From Georgenia muralis (lineage in GTDB: Bacteria; Actinomycetota; Actinomycetes; Actinomycetales; Actinomycetaceae): DNA of 64,000 bases. Position 1 is the stretch's first letter; each line of letters opens with the position of its first letter. Both the position numbers and the translations under genes were made by a program. Below, piece by piece: positions 48,297 to 63,828 of this stretch. The notes under the pieces were generated by a model, which was not told the DNA's origin, did not search any database, and worked only from the letters and a program-made list of their open reading frames with translations. Where the stretch lies: contig NZ_RKRA01000001.1 of assembly GCF_003814705.1 (NCBI RefSeq), positions 1,364,001 to 1,428,000 on the forward strand. The letters are read 5' to 3'.

Positions 48297-49309
48297 CGGC
48301 ACCGACCGAAGCGACGCGCCGGGACGTCGCGCGGGCGGGCCCCGGGCTGCTGGCTGCCGCCCTGGCCGTCGTGGTGGCGGGGGCGGTCCACCGGGTGGTG
48401 CCGCAGCTCCCGGCGCTGACGGTCGCCGTCGTGCTCGGGATCCTCACGGCCAACCTCCCGCAGACCGCCCGGCTCGTGGCCGGTGCTCTCGGCCCCGGCC
48501 TGGCGGTCGCCAGCAAGCGCCTCATGCGCCTCGGCATCGTACTGCTTGGGCTACGCCTGAGCCTGGGCGAGGTGGCCGAGCTGGGCTGGCGCACCCTCGC
48601 CGTGGTGGTCGGCATCGTCCTGGTCACCTTCGTCGGGACCCTCCTGGCGGGGCGGGTGCTCGGCCTGCCGCGGCACGAGAGTCTGCTCGTCGCCACCGGC
48701 TTCTCCATCTGCGGGGCCTCCGCGATCGCCGCGATGGGTGCGGTGACGGGGGCGAGCCGTCGGACGACGGTCGTGCCGACGGCGCTCGTGACGCTGTGCG
48801 GCACCCTGGCCATCGCCGTGCTTCCCCTGCTCCAGGGTCCGCTCGGCCTCGCCCCGGAAGCGTTCGGCCGTTGGGTGGGCGCGAGCGTCCACGACGTCGG
48901 TCAGGTGGTGGCGACCGCGGGGACGGCGGGGACGGCTGCGCTCGCCGCAGCCGTGGTCGTCAAGCTGACGCGCGTGCTCATGCTGGCGCCCATGGTGGCC
49001 GGGGTCGCCCTGACGATCCGGGCGCGTCGAGGTGCGGACGACGAGCGCCCGCTGCCCCCGGTCGTCCCGCTCTTCGTCGCCGGGTTCCTCGGCATGATCG
49101 CCCTGCGCAGCACGGGTGCTGTGCCCACCGGTGTCCTCGAGGCCGCCGCGCTGGCACAGGACCTGCTCCTGACCGCGGCGCTGTTCGGCCTCGGCAGCGC
49201 GGTCCGGGCCGGAGAGCTGCTGCGCACCGGTGGGCGCCCGCTGGTCCTGGCCCTGGTGTCGTGGGCGCTGGTGGCGACCGTGTCGCTGGTCGCGCTCGGC
49301 CTCAGCTGA
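48293..49309 (+). CDS. YeiH family putative sulfate exporter (UPF0324)
   Basis: A 338-residue protein of about ten TM segments. Family marks: LMRLGIVLLGLRLSLGEV, LVATGFSICGASAIAAMGAV and VGASVHDVGQVVATAG. YeiH-type proteins are called putative sulfate exporters, and E. coli yeiH belongs to the sulfur-responsive genes (family knowledge; export not proven). Third gene of the riboswitch operon, coupled to the symporter by ATGA. It converges with the small gene at 49302. Confidence 0.92.
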   Translation: MTAPTEATRRDVARAGPGLLAAALAVVVAGAVHRVVPQLPALTVAVVLGILTANLPQTARLVAGALGPGLAVASKRLMRLGIVLLGLRLSLGEVAELGWRTLAVVVGIVLVTFVGTLLAGRVLGLPRHESLLVATGFSICGASAIAAMGAVTGASRRTTVVPTALVTLCGTLAIAVLPLLQGPLGLAPEAFGRWVGASVHDVGQVVATAGTAGTAALAAAVVVKLTRVLMLAPMVAGVALTIRARRGADDERPLPPVVPLFVAGFLGMIALRSTGAVPTGVLEAAALAQDLLLTAALFGLGSAVRAGELLRTGGRPLVLALVSWALVATVSLVALGLS

Positions 49310-49547
49310 AGGCTCGGACCCCGTCCGCGGTGAGGAGCTCACCGCGGGCGACCGCGAGCTCCAGCCCTGCCGGCGGCAGGCTCGTGCTGGCCTGGAGCAG
49401 AGCGGCCGGTACCCCCGCCTCGCGGGCGTACGTCACGGCGAGGTTGCGCCGGACCATCGCCTCCTCGGCCGCCTGCTGGGCCGCGTCGAGCTCGCGCTGC
49501 GCCTCGCGGACCCGCTCCAGCGCCCGGACGGCGCCGGGGTCGTCCAC
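49302..49547 (-). CDS. Small helical hypothetical protein
   Basis: An 81-residue frame with a charged helix (VRALERVREAQRELDAAQQAAEEAMVRRN), then AREAGVPAALLQASTSL, which resembles a helix-turn-helix. Start assumed at GTG 49547; the open frame runs further upstream to 49649. It overlaps the 3' end of the yeiH-type gene by eight bases on the other strand. No family recognised. Confidence 0.55.
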   Translation of the reverse strand: MDDPGAVRALERVREAQRELDAAQQAAEEAMVRRNLAVTYAREAGVPAALLQASTSLPPAGLELAVARGELLTADGVRAFS

Positions 49548-49773
49548 GGATCGGCGAGATCGGAGGCCGCCGGGGCGGGAAGCTGATGGGGTGGGCAGGC
49601 TCAAGCGGCACGTCGATCCGTTCGGGGGCTCGCGGACGAGGGCCCGCACGCTGACGGTATCCGCGAGCGTCCTGTGGTGGCGAGCTACGCTTCACCGTCG
49701 CCGCAAGGGTTGTGCACGGCCGTCGCCTGAAACGACTCACCGCGCCCGGGCCGGTACGCCACCGGCCGCCGGT

Positions 49774-50484
49774 CTACTTCGAGACGAGCCTCTCGATCCG
49801 GTCCAGCACCGCCTCCAGGGCGGCCTCGAACTCCTCCTCGCCCCGGTCCTCGGAGAGCTTGTTCTTCAGCCGGAGGATGTGGGGGTAGCCGGTCAGGGAG
49901 GCGTCGCTCGAGCCGACCTCCGTACCGAGCTCCGCACCGACGACGTCGAGCGTCTCCTCGGGCACCGTCTCGCCGCCTCGCTGGGAGACGTCGAGGAGGA
50001 GCTGCCCGATGAGGAAGCTGGTGAACGTCCGGTACGCCGTGACGGCCCGGTCGTCGCTGAAACCGTTCCGCCCGAGCACGGCGAGGAAGTCCTCCACCAC
50101 CTCCAGGCTGCGCAGGGGCGGGCGAAGCCAGGCAGCGGCCGGGTGCCGTGTCGCGATGAGCGGGAAGACGTGCGGATGCTCCATGGCGATCTCCCGCACC
50201 GTGTGGGCGAGCCACTGGAGGTAGGTCTGCCAGCCGCCGTGCGGACCCAGGTCGACGTCCTCGGAGAGCTCGAGCCGAGCCGTGACGTCCTCGATCATCG
50301 CCTCGAGGAGGTCCTCACGGCCGTTGACGTGGCGGTACAGCGCCATCGCCTCGACCCCGAGGTCGGCCCCCAGCCGGCGCATGCTCAGGGCGGACAGGCC
50401 GTCGGCGTCGACCAGGCGCAGCGCTGAAGCGACGATCTGGTCGCGCGTCAACGGGCCGCGTACGGACTGCTCGGTCGGGTCCAC
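49774..50484 (-). CDS. TetR family transcriptional regulator (TetR_C_1 type)
   Basis: A 236-residue repressor. HTH: LTRDQIVASALRLVDADGLSALSMRRLGADLGVEAMALYRHVNGREDLLEAM (about 13-65). The C-terminal ligand domain (TYLQWLAHTVREIAMEHPHVFPLI...) resembles the tetracycline-repressor C-terminal family. Start: GTG 50484. A palindromic operator candidate lies 119 bp upstream, facing the STAS gene; autoregulation is likely. The ligand and main target are unknown. Confidence 0.9.
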   Translation of the reverse strand: MDPTEQSVRGPLTRDQIVASALRLVDADGLSALSMRRLGADLGVEAMALYRHVNGREDLLEAMIEDVTARLELSEDVDLGPHGGWQTYLQWLAHTVREIAMEHPHVFPLIATRHPAAAWLRPPLRSLEVVEDFLAVLGRNGFSDDRAVTAYRTFTSFLIGQLLLDVSQRGGETVPEETLDVVGAELGTEVGSSDASLTGYPHILRLKNKLSEDRGEEEFEAALEAVLDRIERLVSK

Positions 50485-50602
50485 GGCGTCGCTCCTCCCG
50501 GTCGGGGTGATGAGCTGAGTCCCCAGGGTAGTCCCCGGTCCGGGGGAGTACCGCCACCGGGCGTGGCGGCCGGCCCGGCCGCGTGTCAGCACCACGCGTG
50601 CA

Positions 50603-50630
50603 GTTTACGGCGTACACTTACGGCGTAAAC
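50603..50630. promoter_or_regulatory. TetR operator candidate
   Basis: GTTTAC...GTAAAC is an inverted repeat containing two TTACGGCGTA copies (50605-50614 and 50618-50627). AT-rich, palindromic, in the divergent gap between the tetR-type gene and the STAS gene. Confidence 0.65.
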
Positions 50631-50691
50631 AGTGCCACCGCCACGTGGCACGGTCTGCACCGCCGGTCCGGCGGGACGAGAGGGGAGCCCC

Positions 50692-51078
50692 ATGGCGAGC
50701 ACCGCACCGCGCATGTCACCTGAGGGTGATGGCAGCGCCTCCGTGCTGCTGCTGCCGGGCCGCACCCGGCTGGTCCTGGCCGGCGAGGTCGACACGAGCC
50801 TGGGCGAGGAGCTCACGCGCTCCGTCGCCGAGGTCGAGGACGCCGGCCTGCCGGTCGAGGTGGACGTGCGGCACGTGACGTTCATGGACTCCTCGGTGGT
50901 CTCCGCTCTCGCGGGCCTGGCGTTCCGCTACCCGCACCGCCTGGTCTTCATCAAGCCGCCGGACGTCGTCCGGTTCCTCCTCGAGGTGACCAACCTCGGC
51001 GAGATGGTCGACATCGTCGACGACGTCCCGTCGGACGATGTCCTGTCGGACACCGGTCAGCAGCCACTGAGCCACTGA
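50692..51078 (+). CDS. STAS-domain protein (anti-sigma factor antagonist type)
   Basis: A 128-residue protein with one STAS domain. TRLVLAGEVDTSLGEELTRSV opens the fold, and FMDSSVVSALAGLA (64-77) holds the serine position phosphorylated in SpoIIAA-type antagonists. It ends in a short acidic tail. No anti-sigma kinase gene is adjacent. Start: ATG 50692 with AGAGGGGAG upstream. A small inverted repeat (51077-51094) spans the stop codon and may terminate transcription. Confidence 0.88.
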   Translation: MASTAPRMSPEGDGSASVLLLPGRTRLVLAGEVDTSLGEELTRSVAEVEDAGLPVEVDVRHVTFMDSSVVSALAGLAFRYPHRLVFIKPPDVVRFLLEVTNLGEMVDIVDDVPSDDVLSDTGQQPLSH

Positions 51079-51141
51079 GCCGCCTTCACGGCTCGGCGCT
51101 CACAGCCGCAGGACCCGGCCGGTCGTGGTGCGGGCCCCGTC

Positions 51142-51636
51142 TCACAACCGGTGGAGGGTCACCTCGACGCCACCCGGCTCGACCACCGCGGTCATGTAGG
51201 TGCAGGTGGGCTCGCGCCGCCGGTCGGTGGGGGAGCCCGGGTTGAGCAGACGCAGGCCGCTGGGGCTGCGGCTGTCCCACGGGATGTGGCTGTGGCCGAA
51301 GACGAGGACGTCGGTGTCGGGGAAGGTCACGTCCGCCCGGGTCTCGCGCCCGGTGCGTGGGCCGGTTTCGTGGACGACGGCGAACCGGTGACCCTCGACG
51401 GTGGCGCGGGCGACCTCGGGGAGGCGGGCCCGGAGGGCCGGACCGTCGTTGTTCCCCCAGCATCCCAGCAGCCGGCGGGACCGGGCGAGGAGGTCGTCGA
51501 GGAGCTCCTCGACGACCCAGTCGCCGGCGTGGACGACGAGGTCGGCCGCCGCGACGGCGTCCCACACGGGGACGGGCAGGTCCTTCGCGCGCCGCGGCAG
51601 GTGCGTGTCGGCCAGGAGGAGCAGCCGGGTCGTCAT
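51142..51636 (-). CDS. Calcineurin-like phosphoesterase (YfcE/MJ0936 family)
   Basis: A 164-residue metallophosphoesterase. The metal and catalytic motifs are all present in order: ADTHLPRR (Asp, His), HAGDWV, GNND, VHETG and GHSHIP, then NPGSPTDRR. Substrate unknown; family members hydrolyse phosphodiesters. Start: ATG 51636. Divergent from the small gene at 51696. Confidence 0.93.
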   Translation of the reverse strand: MTTRLLLLADTHLPRRAKDLPVPVWDAVAAADLVVHAGDWVVEELLDDLLARSRRLLGCWGNNDGPALRARLPEVARATVEGHRFAVVHETGPRTGRETRADVTFPDTDVLVFGHSHIPWDSRSPSGLRLLNPGSPTDRRREPTCTYMTAVVEPGGVEVTLHRL

Positions 51637-51695
51637 CGACCCAGGGTGGCACGGTGCGGTGACCCGGTGTGGGTGCCGGCTCCTAGCGTGCGGGC

Positions 51696-51944
51696 GTGGC
51701 CATCGACCAGATCCCCCTGCGTGACGCCGCCGTCTCGCTCGGGCCCGAGCAGCACGGGTACCCGGTGACGACCCCGGACCACCCCATCGAGGTCGCCGCC
51801 TGGGTGCACACCCGTCTCGGGCACCGCCAGGTCACCGCTGAGGCGGTGGCGTGGACGCCGCGGGCCGCGCGGATCCGCTACCTCGACGAGCACGGCCGCC
51901 AGGGTTTCGCCTGGGTGTGGGCGAGCGCGGTGCAGCGACGCTGA
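51696..51944 (+). CDS. Small hypothetical protein
   Basis: An 82-residue soluble protein with no recognised domain. It has a Trp/His-rich middle (VAAWVHTRLGHRQVTAEAVAWTPRAARIRYLDEHG) and ends FAWVWASAVQRR. Start: GTG 51696. A strong terminator follows at once. Confidence 0.7.
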   Translation: MAIDQIPLRDAAVSLGPEQHGYPVTTPDHPIEVAAWVHTRLGHRQVTAEAVAWTPRAARIRYLDEHGRQGFAWVWASAVQRR

Positions 51945-51952
51945 GACGACCT

Positions 51953-51982
51953 GCGGCGCCGGACCACCAGGTCCGGCGCCGC
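51953..51982. terminator. Bidirectional terminator
   Basis: A perfect 13-bp stem, GCGGCGCCGGACC and GGTCCGGCGCCGC, with a 4-base loop, between two convergent genes. Confidence 0.9.
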
Positions 51983-52000
51983 CCGTGCTGCTCCCCTGCC

Positions 52001-52558
52001 CTACCGGGTCGGGTGGTCGTGCGGGTGGTCGGCCGGGCGCCCGTCGGCCCGGTGCTCGCCGTCGATGCCGTCGTCGACGTGCCGGTCGGTGTCGACGTGC
52101 CGGTCGTGGTCCACGTGCCGGGCGTCGTCCACGTGACGGGCGTCGACGGGCCGGGCCTCGTCCGCACGCCGGGTCTCGGCGGCGTGCCGGGCGTCACGGG
52201 CGTCGTCCGCCACGCGGGCGCGGTGGCCGGGGTCGAGCTTGTCGGCGCCCTGGAGGTGCTCGTCGGCGCGGTTGCGGACCTCCTGGGCGGCCTCGGCCCG
52301 CTCGCGGGCCTCGTGCTCGAGCCGGTCCGCCTCGATGCGGGCACGCTCGGCCTCGACCTCGGCGGCCTTGGCCTCGGTGGCACGTCGACGCGCCTCGATG
52401 TCCTCGGCCTCACCCCTGCGGCGCAGCTCGGCGGCCTCGCGGCGGTGCTCCTCGTCCCGCTGCGCGCGCCGCTTGCGGCCCGCCACGACCGCGATGGCGA
52501 TGACGATCGCCAGGGCGATGACGCCCAGTGCGATCCAGATCCAGACGTTGTCGTTCAT
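52001..52558 (-). CDS. Membrane-anchored coiled-coil protein with His-Val-Asp tail
   Basis: A 185-residue protein. One N-terminal TM helix (WIWIALGVIALAIVIAIAVVAG, 6-27) precedes a long charged coiled coil (RRKRR... to about 110, Glu/Arg/Ala-rich). The C-terminal tail repeats short R-H-V-D units (ARHVDDARHVDHDRHVDTDR) and ends DHPHDHPTR. The His/Asp tail could bind metal (inference). Related coiled-coil proteins occur in other Micrococcales. Start: ATG 52558. Confidence 0.85.
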   Translation of the reverse strand: MNDNVWIWIALGVIALAIVIAIAVVAGRKRRAQRDEEHRREAAELRRRGEAEDIEARRRATEAKAAEVEAERARIEADRLEHEARERAEAAQEVRNRADEHLQGADKLDPGHRARVADDARDARHAAETRRADEARPVDARHVDDARHVDHDRHVDTDRHVDDGIDGEHRADGRPADHPHDHPTR

Positions 52559-52693
52559 GGGGTTCCCTCCGTAACGGGCAATGGCCCCATGGAACCGCGA
52601 CCTGGGGGTCTCGGCCACCGGAGAGCCCCGTCGTGGCACCTCGGGTCCCGCACCCCGACGCGCCGAACGTCACCTCGCTGCGGTGCCGGCGTG

Positions 52694-53422
52694 TCAGGCC
52701 GGTCGGCGGGCCACCCCGAGGATGGCCGTCACGGTGCGGGCCGAGCGCGCCGCGGCCTCGTCCACCGCCAGATGGAAGTCCTGGTCCGCGGCCGGGCCGC
52801 ACAGGTCCGAGATGCCCCGGACCGAGAGGAAGGGAACGCCGTAGGAGTGGGCCACCTGGGCCAGCGCCGTCGTCTCCATGTCGGTGCTCAGCGCACGCGG
52901 GAAGTCAGCCCGCACGCCGCCGACGGTGGCGGCGGTGACGAAGGAGTCACCGGCCACCATCTCGCCCAGCCGCAGCCGCCCCGGCCGTCCCTGGCTGACG
53001 CGGGGGACGACGGGCCCGAGGGTGCGGGCGGCGTCGAGCAGGACCGGGTCGGCCGCGTAGTCGACCGGCATGCCCGGCACCTGCCCTCGGTCATATCCGA
53101 AGGCAGTGGCGTCCGCCCCGGCGTAGGTGACCCGCTCGCCGACGACGACGTCCCCCACCTCCACGTCGGCGGCCAGGCCGCCCGCGGAGCCGCCCGAGAC
53201 GAGTGCGGCGGGTGCCACCCGGCCGAGGGCGTCGACGGCGGCGGAGGCCGCGTTGACCAGGCCGATGCCGCTGCGCACGACGAGCACCCGGAGGTCCCCG
53301 ACGGTGAGGACCCGGCCGGCTGCGCGACCGGCCTCGTACTCCGGGCCGCTCTCGGTGGCCGCCTCGAGGAAGGGACGCGCCTCCTCCTCCATCGCGACGA
53401 CGACGACGGCGTCGACCCTCAC
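52694..53422 (-). CDS. mtn: 5'-methylthioadenosine/S-adenosylhomocysteine nucleosidase
   Basis: A 242-residue nucleosidase that removes adenine from MTA and [18 protein letters not shown] is the MTAN start. [20 protein letters not shown], the catalytic-region [13 protein letters not shown] (Glu) and VRGISDLCG (Asp) are in the expected order. Start: GTG 53422, overlapping the luxS stop (GTGA). With luxS it forms the two-step route from SAH to homocysteine, adenine and the AI-2 precursor. Confidence 0.92.
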   Translation of the reverse strand: MRVDAVVVVAMEEEARPFLEAATESGPEYEAGRAAGRVLTVGDLRVLVVRSGIGLVNAASAAVDALGRVAPAALVSGGSAGGLAADVEVGDVVVGERVTYAGADATAFGYDRGQVPGMPVDYAADPVLLDAARTLGPVVPRVSQGRPGRLRLGEMVAGDSFVTAATVGGVRADFPRALSTDMETTALAQVAHSYGVPFLSVRGISDLCGPAADQDFHLAVDEAAARSARTVTAILGVARRPA

Positions 53423-53877
53423 GCCTCGACCTGGGCCCACTCGTCCCGGCGCGCCAGCATCCGGCGGGCGGCCTCCTGCGCCCCGGCCAGGGTGTGGCTG
53501 GCGGCCCAGCCGCACTGCGTCTCGTTGGCGGCGGGCACCTCGGTCGCGGCGACGACGTCGCGCAGCGTGGTCTCGACGAGGTCGAGGACGTCGTCGTAGG
53601 GGTGGTCGCCGACGAGCAGGAGGTAGAAGCCGGTCTGGCAGCCCATGGGGGAGAAGTCGACGACGTCGCCGGAGTGGTTGCGCACGTGCTCGGCGAAGGT
53701 GTGCTCGAGGGAGTGGACGACCGGCATCTCGAGGTGCTCGGCGTTCGGCTGGCAGAACCGCACGTCGTACTTGGTCAGGACGTCACCGCCGGGCAGGTGC
53801 TTGGTGTCGGCCACCCGGACGTAGGGCGCGGCCACCGTGCGGTGGTCGAGGTTGAAGCTCTCGACGTTCATCGGCAT
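53419..53877 (-). CDS. luxS: S-ribosylhomocysteine lyase LuxS
   Basis: A 152-residue enzyme that splits S-ribosylhomocysteine into homocysteine and DPD, the AI-2 precursor. Metal ligands are H55 and H59 (VHSLEHTF) and C122 (QCGWAASH). Catalytic C80 is in MGCQTGFY. Start: ATG 53877 ([12 protein letters not shown]); the next ATG two codons on is equally good. First gene of the luxS-mtn pair. Confidence 0.96.
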   Translation of the reverse strand: MPMNVESFNLDHRTVAAPYVRVADTKHLPGGDVLTKYDVRFCQPNAEHLEMPVVHSLEHTFAEHVRNHSGDVVDFSPMGCQTGFYLLLVGDHPYDDVLDLVETTLRDVVAATEVPAANETQCGWAASHTLAGAQEAARRMLARRDEWAQVEA

Positions 53878-54031
53878 GACAGGGCTCCTCGGGCTTGCGG
53901 CGGCGGTGGACCCCATCATGATCGCGCAGAACGACCGGGGCGCCGACCTGGCCGCGGCTGCCCTCCTCGCAGACCTCCAGGTCGCCGTCCCCGACCCTCA
54001 GGTGGTCCGGCCGGGCGGCAGGCGGGCAGGC

Positions 54032-54250
54032 TCAGGGCATCGGTGCGCCGGGGCCGGTGAGACCGCTGCCGCGGGCGTCGTCCCCGCCGGGGTGCGGGTC
54101 GACGTCGTGGCCGATCTCGCGCTCGACGTCCTGGTCGACGGCGGCGTCGTCGTCCGCGCGCGTCGCACCGATCTCGTCGGCCGCCTGCTCGGCCAGCTCG
54201 CGAGCCTCCTTGGCCAGCCGGCCTGCCTCGGTCGTCGGCTCCTCGTTCAC
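54032..54250 (-). CDS. Small acidic hypothetical protein
   Basis: A 72-residue hydrophilic protein. It has a helical N-terminal half (TTEAGRLAKEARELAEQAADEI) and a disordered Asp/Gly-rich second half. Start: GTG 54250 with GAGAGGGG upstream. No family recognised. Codon pattern is as expected for a real gene, but evidence is limited. Confidence 0.6.
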   Translation of the reverse strand: MNEEPTTEAGRLAKEARELAEQAADEIGATRADDDAAVDQDVEREIGHDVDPHPGGDDARGSGLTGPGAPMP

Positions 54251-54410
54251 GGGTTCCCCTCTCGACGGTGGCGCCACGGCGCCGACACGGCTACGACCGG
54301 CAGGTCGGGCCTCCACGACACCTTCGCGCCCCCGCCGGGGAGCCGCAACCGGCACCGGCGAGAACGAGTTTCGTCGTGCTGGGCCCCTGGACCCACACCC
54401 TGTGGACACC

Positions 54411-54591
54411 GGGGCCGCCTTCTCGTCCACAGGCCGGGTCCACCGCCCGCCGACGACCCCGATGTCAGTGGTCGGTGGCAGCGTCGGCCCTGAGTCGCCA
54501 CGAGGCACGACGGGACGGGAACAGGCTGTCCACAGGCCGTCCCCGCACCCGTCGTCGCCGGTCCACAAGAAGGGGTTCAGGCTGTGGAGGA
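54411..54591. promoter_or_regulatory. DnaA-box-like cluster upstream of nrdH
   Basis: Three sites one base from a DnaA box: TGTGGACAC (54411-54419), TCGTCCACA (54423-54431) and CTGTCCACA (54526-54534). Two weaker ones lie at 54559 and 54583. They lie just upstream of the NrdR boxes. The whole stretch 54251-54771 has no supported gene. Confidence 0.5.
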
Positions 54592-54614
54592 CACGCCCAC
54601 CGCACGACACGCCA

Positions 54615-54662
54615 ACACTGCATCTTGGGGTACTGCCCACGCCCCACCCCTAGGTGTAGTGT
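54615..54662. promoter_or_regulatory. Pair of NrdR boxes
   Basis: ACACTGCATCTTGGGG (54615-54630) and CCCCTAGGTGTAGTGT (54647-54662), the second being a reverse-complement-like copy of the first. Start-to-start distance is 32 bp, three helical turns, as usual for NrdR. About 110 bp before the nrdH start. Confidence 0.75.
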
Positions 54663-54771
54663 CGAGGAACCACGCAGATCCCGGCGCCGTCCCAAAGCAC
54701 ATCATTGTGATTACGGGCCTGTCATCCGGTGCGTGGCCGTGACGATGCACCAGGAGAAGGAGAACGGCTCG

Positions 54772-55020
54772 ATGAGCATCACCGTCTACAGCAAGCCGGC
54801 CTGTGTCCAGTGCGACGCCACGTACCGTGCGCTGGACAAGCAGGGCCTGCCGTACGAGGTCGTCGACATCATGACCGACGCCGAGGCGCTGGAGAGCATC
54901 AAGGCGCTCGGGTACCAGCAGGCCCCGGTCGTCTTTGCCGGCGGTGACCACTGGTCCGGCTTCCGGCCCGACAAGATCAGGGCGCTCGCGGCCCAGACGG
55001 CCGACGCTGTCGTGGCCTGA
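54772..55020 (+). CDS. nrdH: Glutaredoxin-like protein NrdH
   Basis: An 82-residue redoxin that reduces the class Ib ribonucleotide reductase. The CVQC redox motif is C11-C14 in [15 protein letters not shown]. The C-terminal WSGFRPDKI is the NrdH signature. Start: ATG 54772 after AAGGAGAA. First gene of nrdHIEF. Confidence 0.97.
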   Translation: MSITVYSKPACVQCDATYRALDKQGLPYEVVDIMTDAEALESIKALGYQQAPVVFAGGDHWSGFRPDKIRALAAQTADAVVA

Positions 55021-55033
55021 GCCATCCACGAGC

Positions 55034-55070
55034 TTCAGCCGGACCACCGCGACCCGGTGGTCCGGCTGAA
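55034..55070 (+). terminator. Perfect 15-bp hairpin after nrdH
   Basis: TTCAGCCGGACCACC and GGTGGTCCGGCTGAA with a 7-base loop, 13 bp past the nrdH stop. No T-run follows. It could be a partial terminator or an RNA stability or processing element. Confidence 0.7.
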
Positions 55071-55091
55071 CACCAAGGTGACCGGCTGCCG

Positions 55092-55117
55092 GCCGGCGCC
55101 GACGAACCGGCGCCGGC
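55092..55117 (+). other. Second hairpin in the nrdH-nrdI gap
   Basis: GCCGGCGCCG and CGGCGCCGGC, a perfect 10-bp stem with a 6-base loop, about 20 bp before the nrdI start region. Confidence 0.6.
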
Positions 55118-55525
55118 GGCGCCGTCCTCAGGGGGCGTGATGGGCATCCTCGTCTACTTCTCCTCAGCGACGAACAACACGCACCGATTCGTGGAGAAGG
55201 TCGGCCTCCCGGCCGCCCGGATCCCCCTGCGGGCCGGGGACCCACCGCTGCGGGTCGAGCAGGAGTACGTGCTCGTCGTCCCCACCTACGGCGGCGGCAA
55301 CGGGCGCGGTGCCGTGCCCAAGCAGGTCATCACGTTTCTCAACGACCCGCACAACCGCTCGCTCATCCGTGGCGTCATCGCCGCGGGCAACACGAACTTC
55401 GGTGAGGCGTACTGCATCGCCGGCGACATCGTCGCCGCGAAGTGCCAGGTGCCCTACCTCTTCCGCTTCGAACTACTGGGAACGACTGAGGACGTCACGC
55501 GCGTCCGAGAGGGATTGGGGCAGTT

Positions 55526-58769
<3,244 letters not shown>

Positions 58770-58788
58770 CCCGACCCCACAGAGGTAC

Positions 58789-58829
58789 CGAGGACGCCCT
58801 GCCGCCGACGAGGCCGCGGGGCGTCGTCG
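58789..58829 (+). terminator. Terminator of the nrd operon
   Basis: CGAGGACGCCC (58789-58799) pairs with GGGCGTCGTCG (58819-58829), 10 of 11 bases, 19 bp after nrdF. Confidence 0.75.
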
Positions 58830-58892
58830 TGCTCCGGTTGGTCGGGCGTGACCAGCGGACGCGACCCCCCGTCGAGCACCACGCGGAGCCGC

Positions 58893-58964
58893 CGAGCCCC
58901 ACGCGGCGCGAGCCGTCGAGCCCCACGTGGCGCGGGGCGGCGAGCCCCACGCGGCGCGAGCCGT
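58893..58964. repeat. 24-bp tandem repeat, three copies
   Basis: Units start CGAGCCCCACGCGGCGCG at 58893, 58917 (variant) and 58941; partial copies flank them on both sides. Between the nrd operon and the arabinofuranosidase gene. Confidence 0.88.
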
Positions 58965-59078
58965 CGAGCCTGCACCGCGCCGTCTGACAGGCGGGCGCCG
59001 TTTCGCCCCGCCCGCTGATCTTCAATAGCGTGAGCGTGCACGCCTGACCAGCACCGTCTCGACGAGGAGCGCGCCCCC

Positions 59079-63748
<4,670 letters not shown>

Positions 63749-63782
63749 GCGGTGGACTCGGCCGGCGGGCGTAGGCCTGGCC

Positions 63783-63825
63783 CTCGGCTGAGCCCCGGCC
63801 TGGGCCGAGCCCGGCCTCAGCCGAG
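63783..63825. terminator. Bidirectional terminator
   Basis: CTCGGCTGAG (63783-63792) and CTCAGCCGAG (63816-63825), a perfect 10-bp repeat, between the GH2 gene and a convergent gene. Confidence 0.8.
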
Positions 63826-63828
63826 TCC

